In this document: positions 17,364-27,447 of the stretch, piece by piece | Numbering within the stretch: position 1 is the stretch's first letter | Layout: each line of letters starts with the position of its first letter | NCBI GenBank assembly: GCA_016182785.1 | Contig: JACPFU010000030.1 | Location: 78,832 to 142,831 of the forward strand | Reading direction: 5' to 3' | DNA length: 64,000 nt | Source: Lysobacterales bacterium | GTDB lineage: Bacteria > Pseudomonadota > Gammaproteobacteria > Xanthomonadales > Ahniellaceae | Notes under the pieces: model-generated | Databases searched by the model: none | What the model was told of the DNA's origin: nothing | The model's input: the letters and a program-made list of their open reading frames with translations, nothing else | Made by a program: the position numbers and the translations under genes

Positions 17364-18280
17364 CCGACGCCGTAGATCGAGTCGCCATCGACGCCGGGCT
17401 GCGCCGAGTAGCGCTTGTAGGTCCACTGGTACTGCTCCGGCGCCAGACGCACGCAGGCCTCGATGCCGCGGTGCAGGGCCGTCACCGCGGCAACGCGATC
17501 CACGCTCGCGATCGCCGCATCCGCCGGCAGGAAGTGCAGGTCGAAGCCCTGGCCCTGCGCCAAGCGCTCGGCGAACCCGAACACCACCGGTGCGCCGGTC
17601 TTCTCGGCCAGACGCGACAGCAAGGTCATGCTCTTGCACGGCAGTCCGAAGAACGGCGCGAACTCGCCCTCGCCGCCCTTGGCGCGCTGGTCCGGCAGGA
17701 TGCCGAGCGTCATGCCCTGCTTCAGGCAACGCAGCAGCTCGCGCACGCCGGCCGCATCGGCGCGCACCTGGGTCGCGCCGAGCGTGCCGCGCGCCGTGCG
17801 CAGCAGCGCCTCCCATTCGGCGTGCTGCGGCACGCGGTAGAGCAATGCCATCGGCCGCTGCGCGCACAGCCACAGGTTGAGCAATTCCCAGCAGCCGAGG
17901 TGCGGGGCGGCGACGATCACGCCGCGCCCGAGCGCCCGCGCCGCATCCAGGTGCTCGCGACCATGCACGTTGCGGACCAGGGCCAGCGCACGTTGTGGCG
18001 GCGCACCCCAGACCTTGGCGAGCTCGGTCAGGTTCTTGCCGGTCTCGACCAGCACCGCGCGCACGAAGTCATCGCGTCCGGGCCGACCGAGCGTGGCCCC
18101 GACCAGTTCGTGGTTGCGACGCGTGACCCGCCACTCGCGCGTATGCAGCAGCACCGCGAGGCGGCCGGCCACCGCCCCGACCGCATGCAGCCAGGACAGC
18201 GGCAGGTGCGCGGCCAGGCGCAGCAGCGCCATCGCGGCGCGCACCTTGAGCGGGGCGGCAGCTAGCGCGGAAGCCACCAT
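17360..18280 (-). CDS. LpxL/HtrB-family lipid A acyltransferase
   Basis: 306 aa inner-membrane-associated enzyme that would transfer a secondary acyl chain to lipid A. The catalytic HxxxxE motif is HLGCWE, and [19 protein letters not shown] plus the later TYKRY match the LpxL/LpxM fold. Position within the family (LpxL or LpxM) cannot be fixed from sequence alone. It is convergent with the TPR gene (2-nt stop overlap) and divergent from dtd (66 nt). Confidence 0.88.
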   Translation of the reverse strand: MVASALAAAPLKVRAAMALLRLAAHLPLSWLHAVGAVAGRLAVLLHTREWRVTRRNHELVGATLGRPGRDDFVRAVLVETGKNLTELAKVWGAPPQRALALVRNVHGREHLDAARALGRGVIVAAPHLGCWELLNLWLCAQRPMALLYRVPQHAEWEALLRTARGTLGATQVRADAAGVRELLRCLKQGMTLGILPDQRAKGGEGEFAPFFGLPCKSMTLLSRLAEKTGAPVVFGFAERLAQGQGFDLHFLPADAAIASVDRVAAVTALHRGIEACVRLAPEQYQWTYKRYSAQPGVDGDSIYGVG

Positions 18281-18346
18281 GGACCCACGAATTCGGCGAT
18301 CATCCCGCGATCATCCCCGATCCCGGGCTCGGGCGGAAAGCGAACC

Positions 18347-18787
18347 GTGATTGCATTGATCCAGCGCGTCAGTACGGCCAAGGTCGAGGTCGAGGGCAAG
18401 CTCGTCGGCGAAATCGGCCGCGGCCTGCTCGCATTCATCGCGGTGGAGCCGGACGATGGCGAAGCCCAGGTCGAGCGCATGCTGATGCGCCTGCTCGGCT
18501 ACCGCGTGTTCGAGGACGCCGACGGCCGCATGAACCGCTCGCTGCACGAGATCGCCGGCGGGCTGCTGCTGGTCTCGCAGTTCACCCTTGCTGCCGACAC
18601 CAAGAAGGGCATGCGCCCGAGCTTCACCTCCGCCGCCCCGCCCGAAGCTGGCCGGCGCTGGTTCGAGCGTCTGGTCGAGCGCGCCCGCGCCGCCCACAGC
18701 GTGGTCGAGACCGGCCGCTTCGGCGCCAACATGCAGGTCAGCCTGATCAACGACGGCCCGGTGACGTTCTGGTTGCAGGCGAGGTAA
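18347..18787 (+). CDS. dtd: D-aminoacyl-tRNA deacylase
   Basis: 146 aa, full length for the family, starting at GTG 18347 with GGAAAG upstream. It hydrolyses D-aminoacyl-tRNAs and mischarged glycyl-tRNA(Ala). Both conserved motifs are present: [17 protein letters not shown] and the Gly-cisPro motif in NDGPVTFWL; the N-terminal [13 protein letters not shown] is also standard. It is followed at once by the palindromic repeat at 18794. Confidence 0.96.
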   Translation: MIALIQRVSTAKVEVEGKLVGEIGRGLLAFIAVEPDDGEAQVERMLMRLLGYRVFEDADGRMNRSLHEIAGGLLLVSQFTLAADTKKGMRPSFTSAAPPEAGRRWFERLVERARAAHSVVETGRFGANMQVSLINDGPVTFWLQAR

Positions 18788-18793
18788 GGGGAG

Positions 18794-18868
18794 TCGCGCC
18801 GTGACCGGCGCTCCCACAGAGGGCCGAGCGAATTTCCGCACTTTGTGGGAGCGCCGGCAACGGCGCGA
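18794..18868. repeat. REP-like palindromic repeat, copy 1
   Basis: Imperfect 25-bp inverted repeat: left arm at 18794-18818 (TCGCGCCGTGACCGGCGCTC...), right arm at 18844-18868, with two mismatches and a 25-nt loop. The same arms recur at 46020-46094, and a lone left arm occurs at 63809-63834. It begins just after the dtd stop, so it may serve as a transcript-end structure. The sequence is of the REP/BIME type found dispersed in proteobacterial genomes. Confidence 0.85.
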
Positions 18869-18896
18869 TGTTCTGCCCCACAACACAATCAATGAC

Positions 18897-18925
18897 TTGG
18901 GTCGCCTTGACAGGCTGCCTATACT
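18897..18925 (+). promoter_or_regulatory. possible sigma-70 promoter of rpoD
   Basis: TTGGGT (18897-18902), a 17-bp spacer, then TATACT (18920-18925), 138 nt upstream of the rpoD start. The -10 is good, the -35 weak. A perfect TTGACA at 18907 is only 7 bp from the -10 and so cannot pair with it. Pattern match only. Confidence 0.35.
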
Positions 18926-19063
18926 GCCTGTCCTTCTGCCGGAAGCGCGATCCGCGCGTTCCGATCTCATGTCGACCGCACCCGTCGCAAGCCATCGCGA
19001 CGCGGTCGGTGTCCGCTTCCGGCGCCAAATCCCGTTACCGCTGTACAGCCTTTGGAGTGCCGG

Positions 19064-20938
<1,875 letters not shown>

Positions 20939-20962
20939 TCGCGCAGCGGCGCCCCGGGCGCC

Positions 20963-21043
20963 GGTAGGGGCAACCCCCTGTGGTTGCCCGCCTTCGCCCG
21001 GCCGTGGCGCCCGTCCAGGGCGGCCACGGGGGGCCGCCCCTAC
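20963..21043. repeat. GTAGGGGC-type inverted repeat downstream of rpoD
   Basis: Two oppositely oriented copies of one unit: GGTAGGGGCAACCCCCTGTG... at 20963-20989 and its inverted relative (GGGCGGCCACGGGGGGCCGC...) at 21018-21043. Each copy also contains internal dyads. It fills most of the rpoD-UbiA intergenic region and may act as a terminator or dispersed repeat. There is no T-tract, so a classical intrinsic terminator is not claimed. Confidence 0.7.
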
Positions 21044-21139
21044 GGGTTCCGGCAAGCCTCGTGATGCGTGGCTGCCTCCGGTGGCATTGTGATGCCCGTC
21101 CAGGACGACCCCGACCGCGACCGCAGTCATAATGGCGCG

Positions 21140-22012
21140 ATGCCCGCCGCACTCTCCAACCTGATCCGCCTGCTGCGCCCGCACCAGTGGGCCAAGAACC
21201 TGCTCGTCTTCGTCGCGGTGCTGACCGCGCACCGCTTCGGCGACGCCGGAGCGTGGCGTGCCGGTTTGCTGCTGTTCGCGGCGTTCTGTTGCGCGGCTTC
21301 GGCGATCTACGTGATCAATGACGCGCTCGATGTCGGAGCCGATCGTCGCCATCCGGACAAGGCGAAGCGCCCGTTCGCGAGCGGCGCGTTGCCGCTGGCG
21401 CTGGCCTGGGTACTGGCGCCGCTGCTGCTCGCGGGCGCCGCCGCATTGGCGCTGCCGCTGCCGCGTGCGGCGGGGGTCGTGCTGGTCGGCTACGTCGCCC
21501 TGTCGGTCGCCTACAGCCTGCTGCTCAAGCGCGTGCTCTGGCTCGACGTGCTGGTGCTGGCCGCGCTGTATGTGCTGCGCGTGATCGCCGGCGCCCTCGC
21601 GATCGCGGTGCCGATGAGCCCGTGGCTGCTCGGCTTCGCGCTGTTCCTGTTCATCAGCCTGGCGACGCTGAAGCGCTATGGCGAGCTGGCGATGAGCACG
21701 ACCGGCGTGCTGGATGGCCGTGCCTATCGCGCCACCGACGCCCCGGTGGTGCTGGCGCTCGGTGCCGCAGCCGCGCTGACCGCGGTGCTGGTGCTGGCGC
21801 TGTACGTGCAAAGCGACGATGTGCGCGCGCTCTATCGCAAACCGGAGTTGCTCTGGTTCGCGACACCGATCCTGATCTACTGGCTCGCCCGCCTGTGGAC
21901 GCTGGCCGGTCGCGGTGCGGTCCGCGCCGACCCGATCCTGTTCGCGCTGCGCGATGTCGCCAGCCACCTCTGCGGAGTCGCACTGATGATCACGTTCTGG
22001 GTGGCACTGTGA
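21140..22012 (+). CDS. UbiA-family prenyltransferase (decaprenyl-phosphate phosphoribosyltransferase-like)
   Basis: 290-aa membrane protein with about eight helices. The first aspartate-rich motif is NDALDVGADRRHPDKAKRPFASG and the N-terminus LLRPHQWAKNLLVF is typical of the branch that uses polyprenyl phosphate with phosphoribosyl diphosphate. The second Asp motif is less clear (ATLKRYGEL region). The GTGA overlap with the next gene, a GT-C type transferase, suggests the pair makes or uses a polyprenyl-linked sugar for surface glycosylation. Confidence 0.83.
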   Translation: MPAALSNLIRLLRPHQWAKNLLVFVAVLTAHRFGDAGAWRAGLLLFAAFCCAASAIYVINDALDVGADRRHPDKAKRPFASGALPLALAWVLAPLLLAGAAALALPLPRAAGVVLVGYVALSVAYSLLLKRVLWLDVLVLAALYVLRVIAGALAIAVPMSPWLLGFALFLFISLATLKRYGELAMSTTGVLDGRAYRATDAPVVLALGAAAALTAVLVLALYVQSDDVRALYRKPELLWFATPILIYWLARLWTLAGRGAVRADPILFALRDVASHLCGVALMITFWVAL

Positions 22013-23559
22013 TCGCGTCGCGGGGGTTGTGGCTGCTCTACGTCGGCGTCGCGCTGCTGCTCGCCTGGCCGGCCCTGAACGGCCAGTTCCTCAGCGACGA
22101 CATCGGCGTCATGCACTGGCTGTTGCGCTGGGATGCCAGCGACGGGCTGTGGCGCTCGGTGGCCGGCAAGTTCGCCAGCGGGCTCGACGTGCCGAGCCAC
22201 TACTACCGGCCGCTTGCGCTCGTCAGCTTCGCGCTCGACCAGCGCCTGTTCGGCTGGGCGCCGCTGCCGTGGCATCTCACCGGCTTCGCGATCCACCTCG
22301 GCAACGCGCTGCTGGTCGGTGCGGTGATGCGGGCGCTGGGCGGCGATGCGTTGCGTGCGGCCACCGCGGGAGGGCTATTCCTGTGCTTCCCGCTGGCGCC
22401 GGAAGTGAGCATCTGGTTCTCGGGGCGCTATGACGTGCTCGCGGTGACCGGCATGCTGATCGCGGTCTATGGTCACCTGCGTGCCAGCGGCTTCGATCGC
22501 TGGCGCGTGCTCAGCCTGCTCGGATTCGCGCTTGGCCTCACCGCCAAGGAAGCGGCGATGCCGACCCCGGGCCTGCTCGTGCTCGCGAGCTTCCTGCGCG
22601 CACCGGCCGGCGAGCTGCTGTGGCAACGCGGCCTGCGCACCTTGCGCGAGACCTTGCCGGCGGTGCTGCTGTTCGCGGCCTACCTCGGCTTGCGCGTTGC
22701 CCTGTTTGGCAGCGCCTTGCAGGTCTATCCGGACTCGAATCCCACCGCAGCCCTCGGCGTGGGCGAAGTGCTGCAGCGCCTGCTCGCGATCGTCACGATC
22801 CCGCAGCACCTGTTCGCCGACGCGCCGGTGCGCGGAGCGATCGCATTGCTCGCGATGGCGCTCGCGCTGCTCGCTGCCGCGCGCGTGGCCTGGCGCGATC
22901 GCGAGCCGGTGCGAGACCTGCTGCTGCCGCTGGCGTGGACGCTGCTGTCGTTGCTGTCGCTGGTGCCGCACCTGAGCGGCGTCTACGGCCATGGCGAGGG
23001 CGGACGGTTCTACTACGCCACCGCCGCATGGCTGGCGCTCACGCTGGCGGCGGCGATCGCGGCGGCGCCGCAGCGGCTGCGTCCGCTGGCTTCGCTGCTG
23101 CTGGTCGGTGCATTTGCCTGCGCGCAATCGCACGCGCTGTCGCACTGGTCGCGCGCCGGCGAGGCGATGCGCGCCATGCTGCCGCTGCTCGCCGAGGCCG
23201 CGGACACCCTGGCCGAGCACGAATTCGCGCTGGTGGTGGTGCCGGACCACATCGCCTCGGTGCCGTTCGCGCGCAACGCCCAGGGCGGCATCGTGATGCC
23301 GCCGCAACAGGCCACGAACCTGCTGCCGAAGCTGGTACCGGTGCTGCCCGAACACCTCGACACCTGGCCGCAGCGGATTGCCGCGGGCGATGTCGCCCTG
23401 ATCAAGGGCAGCGCGGTCGCGCCGCGCCTGGATGCGGTGTTCTGCTTCGACGCCGCGCATCTGCGCATGCACCGCGCCGGACAGGCCGCGAACTGGCGCG
23501 AACCGGACAGCTTCCTGCGCGACGTGCGCGCCTTCACCCGATCGGCCTGCGCGCTCTGA
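22009..23559 (+). CDS. multi-spanning GT-C type membrane glycosyltransferase-like protein
   Basis: 516 aa with at least ten hydrophobic segments. The first loop carries FLSDDIGVM, matching the acidic pair after the first helix that is diagnostic of GT-C enzymes using polyprenyl-phosphate sugars. A following HYYRPLALVSFALD and WFSGRYDVLAVTGML region is as in PMT/ArnT-like proteins of the TMTC/TPR type. It starts at GTG 22009 overlapping the UbiA stop. The acceptor is unknown; the last 130 residues are soluble. Confidence 0.78.
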   Translation: MIASRGLWLLYVGVALLLAWPALNGQFLSDDIGVMHWLLRWDASDGLWRSVAGKFASGLDVPSHYYRPLALVSFALDQRLFGWAPLPWHLTGFAIHLGNALLVGAVMRALGGDALRAATAGGLFLCFPLAPEVSIWFSGRYDVLAVTGMLIAVYGHLRASGFDRWRVLSLLGFALGLTAKEAAMPTPGLLVLASFLRAPAGELLWQRGLRTLRETLPAVLLFAAYLGLRVALFGSALQVYPDSNPTAALGVGEVLQRLLAIVTIPQHLFADAPVRGAIALLAMALALLAAARVAWRDREPVRDLLLPLAWTLLSLLSLVPHLSGVYGHGEGGRFYYATAAWLALTLAAAIAAAPQRLRPLASLLLVGAFACAQSHALSHWSRAGEAMRAMLPLLAEAADTLAEHEFALVVVPDHIASVPFARNAQGGIVMPPQQATNLLPKLVPVLPEHLDTWPQRIAAGDVALIKGSAVAPRLDAVFCFDAAHLRMHRAGQAANWREPDSFLRDVRAFTRSACAL

Positions 23560-23576
23560 GCGCAACGCAGCAAGCT

Positions 23577-23858
23577 GCCGGACCACAATTGCGATTCTTC
23601 GCGGGCCTATAGCTCAATGGTCAGAGCGCGGGACTCATAATCCCTCGGTTCCAGGTTCGAGTCCTGGTGGGGCGAACCGGGACATGGCGCGGCACCGCCG
23701 CGCCCCGGTGAGCGCCCGGACAGGAAGTCCGGGCTGGCGCCGAGCCCCAGGGATGGTTGCTCGCCGGACTACAATTGCGATTCTTCGCGGGCCTATAGCT
23801 CAATGGTCAGAGCGCGGGACTCATAATCCCTCGGTTCCAGGTTCGAGTCCTGGTGGGC
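23577..23858. repeat. tandem direct duplication spanning a tRNA and its 5' flank
   Basis: Two copies of about 96 bp, at 23577-23672 and 23763-23858 (offset exactly 186 bp), nearly identical from 26 bp upstream of the tRNA through its T-arm. Upstream flanks differ by CACAAT versus TACAAT. Identity stops inside the 3' acceptor strand of the first copy. Confidence 0.9.
23603..23675 (+). pseudogene. degenerate tRNA(CAU) copy with broken acceptor stem
   Basis: Identical to the downstream tRNA through the D-arm, CAU anticodon loop (ACTCATAATCC) and T-arm, but its 3' acceptor strand reads TGGGGCG instead of TGGGCCC. That leaves two G-G mismatches, at pairs 1 and 3, and no encoded CCA (AACC follows). 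It is unlikely to give a functional tRNA, though RNase P could still cut the precursor. Confidence 0.75.
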
Positions 23859-23864
23859 CCACCA
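23789..23864 (+). tRNA. tRNA with CAU anticodon, probably tRNA-Ile2
   Basis: 76 nt including encoded CCA. Acceptor GGGCCTA pairs with TGGGCCC; D-arm GCTC...GAGC; anticodon stem with loop ACTCATAA (anticodon CAT); T-arm CCAGG-TTCGAGT-CCTGG. The GGGCC acceptor resembles tRNA-Ile2 (lysidine-modified CAU) more than elongator tRNA-Met; an initiator is excluded by the paired first position. It lies 15 nt upstream of the polyferredoxin start codon. Confidence 0.93.
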
Positions 23865-23879
23865 ACTTCCGGTCTCCGC

Positions 23880-25403
23880 ATGTCCGTTTCCGCACCGGCA
23901 CCCCAGCACTTGCCGAACGCACCGGCGGCTCCGGCGCGTCGCTTTCGACGCTGGCGCGTGGCGACGCTGATTGCGGTGAATGTCGCGATCGTGGCGCATC
24001 TGCTGCATGGCTGGTGGGCGGGGGAAACCTTCGGGCGCGTGGTGTTCGCCGATGCCAAGGCGACGCTCGAGTCGGGCGTGATCAATCCCGGGTTCCTGTT
24101 GTTCGCGCTGGCGCTGTTGGTCACCGCGTCGTTCGGGCGCTTCTTCTGCGGCTGGGCCTGCCACATGGCGGCGTTGCAGGACCTGTGTGCGTGGCTGCTG
24201 CAGCGCATCGGTATCCGGCCGCGGCTGTTCCGTTCGCGCCTGCTCGGCTACGTCCCGCTGCTGCTGGCGCTGTACCTGTTCGTGTGGCCGAGCGTCGAGC
24301 GCAGCATCGTGGTGCCGCTGCTGGCGCGGGGCTGGCCGTCGGCGTTGGCCTGGTTCGATCCGCCGCCGCCGATCGGCGGCTGGTCGCTGCAATGGACCAG
24401 CACCGACCTGTGGGCGGGCATGCCCGAGCTCTGGGTCGCGATTCCGTTCCTGCTGGTCTGCGGCTTCGCCACCGTGTATTTCCTCGGTGCGCGCGGGCTG
24501 TGCCGTTATGGCTGTCCGTACGGCGGCTTCCTGCGACCGGTCGAGCAGGTGGCGCCGCTGCGCATCGTCGTTGACCCGGATCGTTGCGACCACTGCGCGC
24601 TGTGCACCGCCGCCTGCGGCATGCAGATTCGCGTGCATGAGCAGACCCGCGAGCACGGCGCGGTGCTCGACGCCGATTGCATGCGCACGCTCGACTGCAT
24701 CGACGCCTGCCCGCACCAGGCGTTGTCCTTGCGCGTCGCGACGCCGCCGTTGTGGCGCGAGGCGCAGCCGGCAGCGACCTATGACCTGCGGCTACGGGAC
24801 GAATGGCTGATCGCGATCGTGGCCTTGCTGACGCTGCTCGCGACGCGAGGGCTGTACGCGCGCATCCCGCTGCTGCTCGCGGCGACGCTGGCGGTCCTCG
24901 CCGGGTTCCTGACCTGGCAGGCGCTGCAGCTGGCGCGTCGACCGGATTGGCGGTTCCGGCGTCTGGTGCTGCGCCGCGGCGGACGGCTGAGCGGGATCGG
25001 CAGGGGCGCGGTTGCGCTGCTCCTGCTGTTCGGGTTGCTGCTCGCGCAATCCGCGTTGTTGCGGCTGACGTTGTGGCGCGCGGCGCAGCTCGATGCGCAG
25101 GTGACGGTCGGCTTCGACGCGCTCGCTGCCGGCGTCGATCCGGCGCAGCGCGCGTCGGCGGCTGCGGCGGCGCGCTGGTATCGACTGGCGCAACCGCTCG
25201 GCGATGGTGGCCTGGCGCTCGCGACCACGCCCGAAGTGCCGTTGCGCCTGGCCTGGCTGGAACTGGTGCAGGGCGATTGCGCCGCGGCGACGGCGCGGCT
25301 TGCGCGCGAGCGCAAGCGACTGCCCGACGATGCCGTGGTGCGCGATGCCGTCGAACTCGCCGCCGCGTTGTGCGGACCGCTCAGCCCTCGAAGCCGTCCA
25401 TGA
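23880..25403 (+). CDS. membrane-bound 4Fe-4S polyferredoxin (NapH/NosR/CcoG-like)
   Basis: 507 aa. Several membrane helices carry two CxxxCP-like pairs facing the cytoplasm (FFCGWACHMAALQD and GLCRYGCPYGGFL), followed by a ferredoxin segment. The first cluster is standard (CDHCALCTAAC). The second reads CMRTLDCIDACP, with threonine where the second cysteine should be, so it may bind a 3Fe-4S or altered cluster. Two more helices and a soluble C-terminal domain follow. Such proteins pass electrons from quinols or assist metalloenzyme maturation; no partner reductase is adjacent. No strong ribosome site precedes the ATG. Its end overlaps the convergent gene by 23 nt. Confidence 0.83.
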   Translation: MSVSAPAPQHLPNAPAAPARRFRRWRVATLIAVNVAIVAHLLHGWWAGETFGRVVFADAKATLESGVINPGFLLFALALLVTASFGRFFCGWACHMAALQDLCAWLLQRIGIRPRLFRSRLLGYVPLLLALYLFVWPSVERSIVVPLLARGWPSALAWFDPPPPIGGWSLQWTSTDLWAGMPELWVAIPFLLVCGFATVYFLGARGLCRYGCPYGGFLRPVEQVAPLRIVVDPDRCDHCALCTAACGMQIRVHEQTREHGAVLDADCMRTLDCIDACPHQALSLRVATPPLWREAQPAATYDLRLRDEWLIAIVALLTLLATRGLYARIPLLLAATLAVLAGFLTWQALQLARRPDWRFRRLVLRRGGRLSGIGRGAVALLLLFGLLLAQSALLRLTLWRAAQLDAQVTVGFDALAAGVDPAQRASAAAAARWYRLAQPLGDGGLALATTPEVPLRLAWLELVQGDCAAATARLARERKRLPDDAVVRDAVELAAALCGPLSPRSRP

Positions 25404-26796
25404 ACATGGCTCCGGGAACCAGCGCGGGCATGCTGTAGCTGGCCGGGGACCCGGCTTCCTGCACGCCAAGCTCGATGGAGCCGCTGGCCGGTGCGAACGG
25501 TGCGACGAAGCTGAAGCGCATCAGCGTGCCCCAGTCGAGCGTGCCGTTGACGTCGGAGGCGGTGAACACCACCGAACCGCCGGCGGCGTTGGTGATCCAC
25601 GCCGGGATCAGGCCGGCGCCGTCCACGGCTTCGATCGAGGCCAGCGCGCCCGCATTCGGCACCGGGATCGTCACCCGGTCGAAGCCGTGGTTGCGCAGCA
25701 CGCGCAGGTTCGGCTCGGCGCCCTGGGTCGCGGCGCGCGCGAAGTCGAGGTTCATCAGTGCGTAGTCATAGCGGTACAGGCCGCCGCCGAGCGGGATCAC
25801 GCGCGTCACCAGGCGCACGCGGCCCTCGTCGGTCTCGAGCGTGGTCGGCAGCGACGCACCGCCGCCCGGCACCGGCAGAGCCGCCCAGGTATCGACCGCC
25901 GGGCCTTCGATCTGCGCGCCGCTGTAGTTGAACGCGGACCAGGTTCCGCCGGACCAGGTCGCGCTGCCGCGGACGTGGCGGAAGTTGTCGTTCGGGTTGC
26001 CCTCGTCGCGGATCAGATACCAGGCCTCGAAGAAATACTGTGCGCCCGGGTTCTGCGCCGGTGCCAGGTCGGATTCGCGCACCATCATGCGGTGCGCGGG
26101 TGCGCCGATGCCGTGGTCGCTGGCAACGCCGCTGCAGCTTGGGTCCCACAGCGAACCGCAGCGGCCCCAGATGGCATCGTTCGGGATGATCTCGCTGCGC
26201 GGCCCGAGGCGGCGGGTCTCGTTGTTGTTGTAGGTGCCGTAGGTGTCGGAGCAGCCGATCAGGTTGGAGCTGTTTGGCGCCGCCCACAGCACGTGGCCGC
26301 TGGCGCAGCCGCAGCTGCCATTGGTCGTGAGCCAGGCATGCTTGACCCCGGAGCGGCCGATCTGGTCGATGCGGCCCTCGCTGTCGACGCGGTACAGGTT
26401 CCAGGTCAGCAGCGGATGCTGGCGGTTGTTGTAGGGCGCCACCGGCGCCGAGTTCCCGGCGTCGATCCAGTCGTTCCACGGCACGTCGGCGCTGCCCATG
26501 TTCTGCAGACTGGCACTGGGCGCGAAGTACACGCGCGCGCTGCTGGAACTGCCGTTGCAGCCGCCGAGACAGCCAAACATCGATGCCGACGAACTGAGCG
26601 AGGTCAGCTTCACGTCGGTGGTGGTGCCCGGCGTGCCCGGCCAGACCGGGACGCTGCAGGCGAGCACCGCCTTGGGCGCGCCGAAGACGAAGGCCTCGCC
26701 CGCGGGCGCATCGGAAGTGGCGAGCAGGCTGGCCGCCGTCACCCCGGTGCCGACCGTCAGTGCCAGGACCTTGAGGGGTTTGGGAAGGATGCGCAT
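25381..26796 (-). CDS. secreted protein with GFE C-terminal tail
   Basis: 471 aa. An N-terminal signal-like segment (LPKPLKVLALTVGTGVTAASLLAT) leads into a mature region rich in Gly, Ser and Asn, with many cysteines early on (FGCLGGCNG, SCGCASG, GCSDTYG), suggesting a disulfide-stabilised extracellular protein. A middle beta-rich part contains FFEAWYLIRDEGNPNDNFRHV. The end is MFMDGFEG, the tail common to five exported proteins in this window, here followed by one glycine. No catalytic motif recognised. A consensus FNR/ANR site lies 85 nt upstream of the start codon, so oxygen-responsive expression is possible. Confidence 0.75.
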   Translation of the reverse strand: MRILPKPLKVLALTVGTGVTAASLLATSDAPAGEAFVFGAPKAVLACSVPVWPGTPGTTTDVKLTSLSSSASMFGCLGGCNGSSSSARVYFAPSASLQNMGSADVPWNDWIDAGNSAPVAPYNNRQHPLLTWNLYRVDSEGRIDQIGRSGVKHAWLTTNGSCGCASGHVLWAAPNSSNLIGCSDTYGTYNNNETRRLGPRSEIIPNDAIWGRCGSLWDPSCSGVASDHGIGAPAHRMMVRESDLAPAQNPGAQYFFEAWYLIRDEGNPNDNFRHVRGSATWSGGTWSAFNYSGAQIEGPAVDTWAALPVPGGGASLPTTLETDEGRVRLVTRVIPLGGGLYRYDYALMNLDFARAATQGAEPNLRVLRNHGFDRVTIPVPNAGALASIEAVDGAGLIPAWITNAAGGSVVFTASDVNGTLDWGTLMRFSFVAPFAPASGSIELGVQEAGSPASYSMPALVPGAMFMDGFEG

Positions 26797-26877
26797 GCCG
26801 GCTCTCCGCGACCGCGCGACCGGTGCCTGTCACCAATCGTCACGAATCGGCAAGGCTCGACCCCGCCGGCGCCGGCC

Positions 26878-26897
26878 GCCTTGATCTGGATCAAGGC
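26878..26897. promoter_or_regulatory. FNR/ANR-type palindrome TTGAT-N4-ATCAA
   Basis: GCC-TTGAT-CTGG-ATCAA-GGC: both half-sites match the FNR/ANR consensus exactly (26881-26894) and the dyad extends three more bases on each side. It lies between the end of regA and the start of the secreted GFE-tail gene at 26796, about 91 nt from that start. The same dyad could form a short hairpin after regA, but no T-run follows. Confidence 0.6.
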
Positions 26898-26901
26898 ACC
26901 C

Positions 26902-27447
26902 TCACGCGGTCGGCGCGTGCTTGCGCAGGATGCGTTGCAGCGTGCGCCGGTGCATGCCGAGCGCACGCGCGGTCGCGGCGACATTGCCGCCCTGCTCCTG
27001 CAGCACGCGCTGGATGTGCTCCCAGGCGACGCGATTCCAGGCCAGCGGGCGATCGGGCGCTGTCGCTTCCGCGCCGGCGTCGGCATCGGCCAGCCCGAGC
27101 GCGCGCAGCACCTGCGCGGCGTCGGCCGGCTTGGCCAGATAGTCGTGCGCACCGCGCTTGATCGCGGCCACCGCGGTGGCGATGCTGGCGTAGCCGGTCA
27201 GCAGCAGCACCCGCGCCTGCGGCCAGCGCGCCAGCAGCTCGGGCAGTGCCAGCAGGCCATCATCGGCGCCGAGCTTCAGATCAAGCACGATGTGCGTGGG
27301 CCCGAATTCCGCGCCGCCGGCGAGTGCGCCGGCCAGGCTGTTCGCGGCGAGCGCGACCTGACCACGCCGCTGCAGCGAGCGCGCGAGCACGTCGGCGAAT
27401 ACCGCGTCGTCGTCGATCACCAGGATGCGGGCCGCGCTCGTGCTCAT
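26902..27447 (-). CDS. regA: redox response regulator of the RegA/PrrA/ActR family
   Basis: 181 aa: receiver domain with phospho-acceptor D56 (HIVLDLKLG), acidic residues at the N-terminus (VIDDDAVF) and the KP motif (YLAKPADA), then a Fis-like helix-turn-helix at the C-terminus (GNVAATARALGMHRRTLQRI). That last helix is almost invariant in RegA/PrrA proteins. RegA links respiratory redox state to photosynthesis, nitrogen and respiration genes in other proteobacteria. Its ATG overlaps the regB stop by 4 nt. Confidence 0.93.
   Translation of the reverse strand: MSTSAARILVIDDDAVFADVLARSLQRRGQVALAANSLAGALAGGAEFGPTHIVLDLKLGADDGLLALPELLARWPQARVLLLTGYASIATAVAAIKRGAHDYLAKPADAAQVLRALGLADADAGAEATAPDRPLAWNRVAWEHIQRVLQEQGGNVAATARALGMHRRTLQRILRKHAPTA

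Noticed and set aside
18907..18925. TTGACA followed by TATACT as an rpoD promoter
   Set aside because: The spacer is only 7 bp. The TTGGGT at 18897, with 17 bp spacing, is the better partner.
23603..23675. Second functional tRNA
   Set aside because: Two acceptor-stem mismatches, at pairs 1 and 3, and no CCA make function unlikely.
26878..26897. Intrinsic terminator of regA
   Set aside because: The dyad has no following T-run on the minus strand, and its core matches the FNR consensus exactly; left as a secondary possibility.
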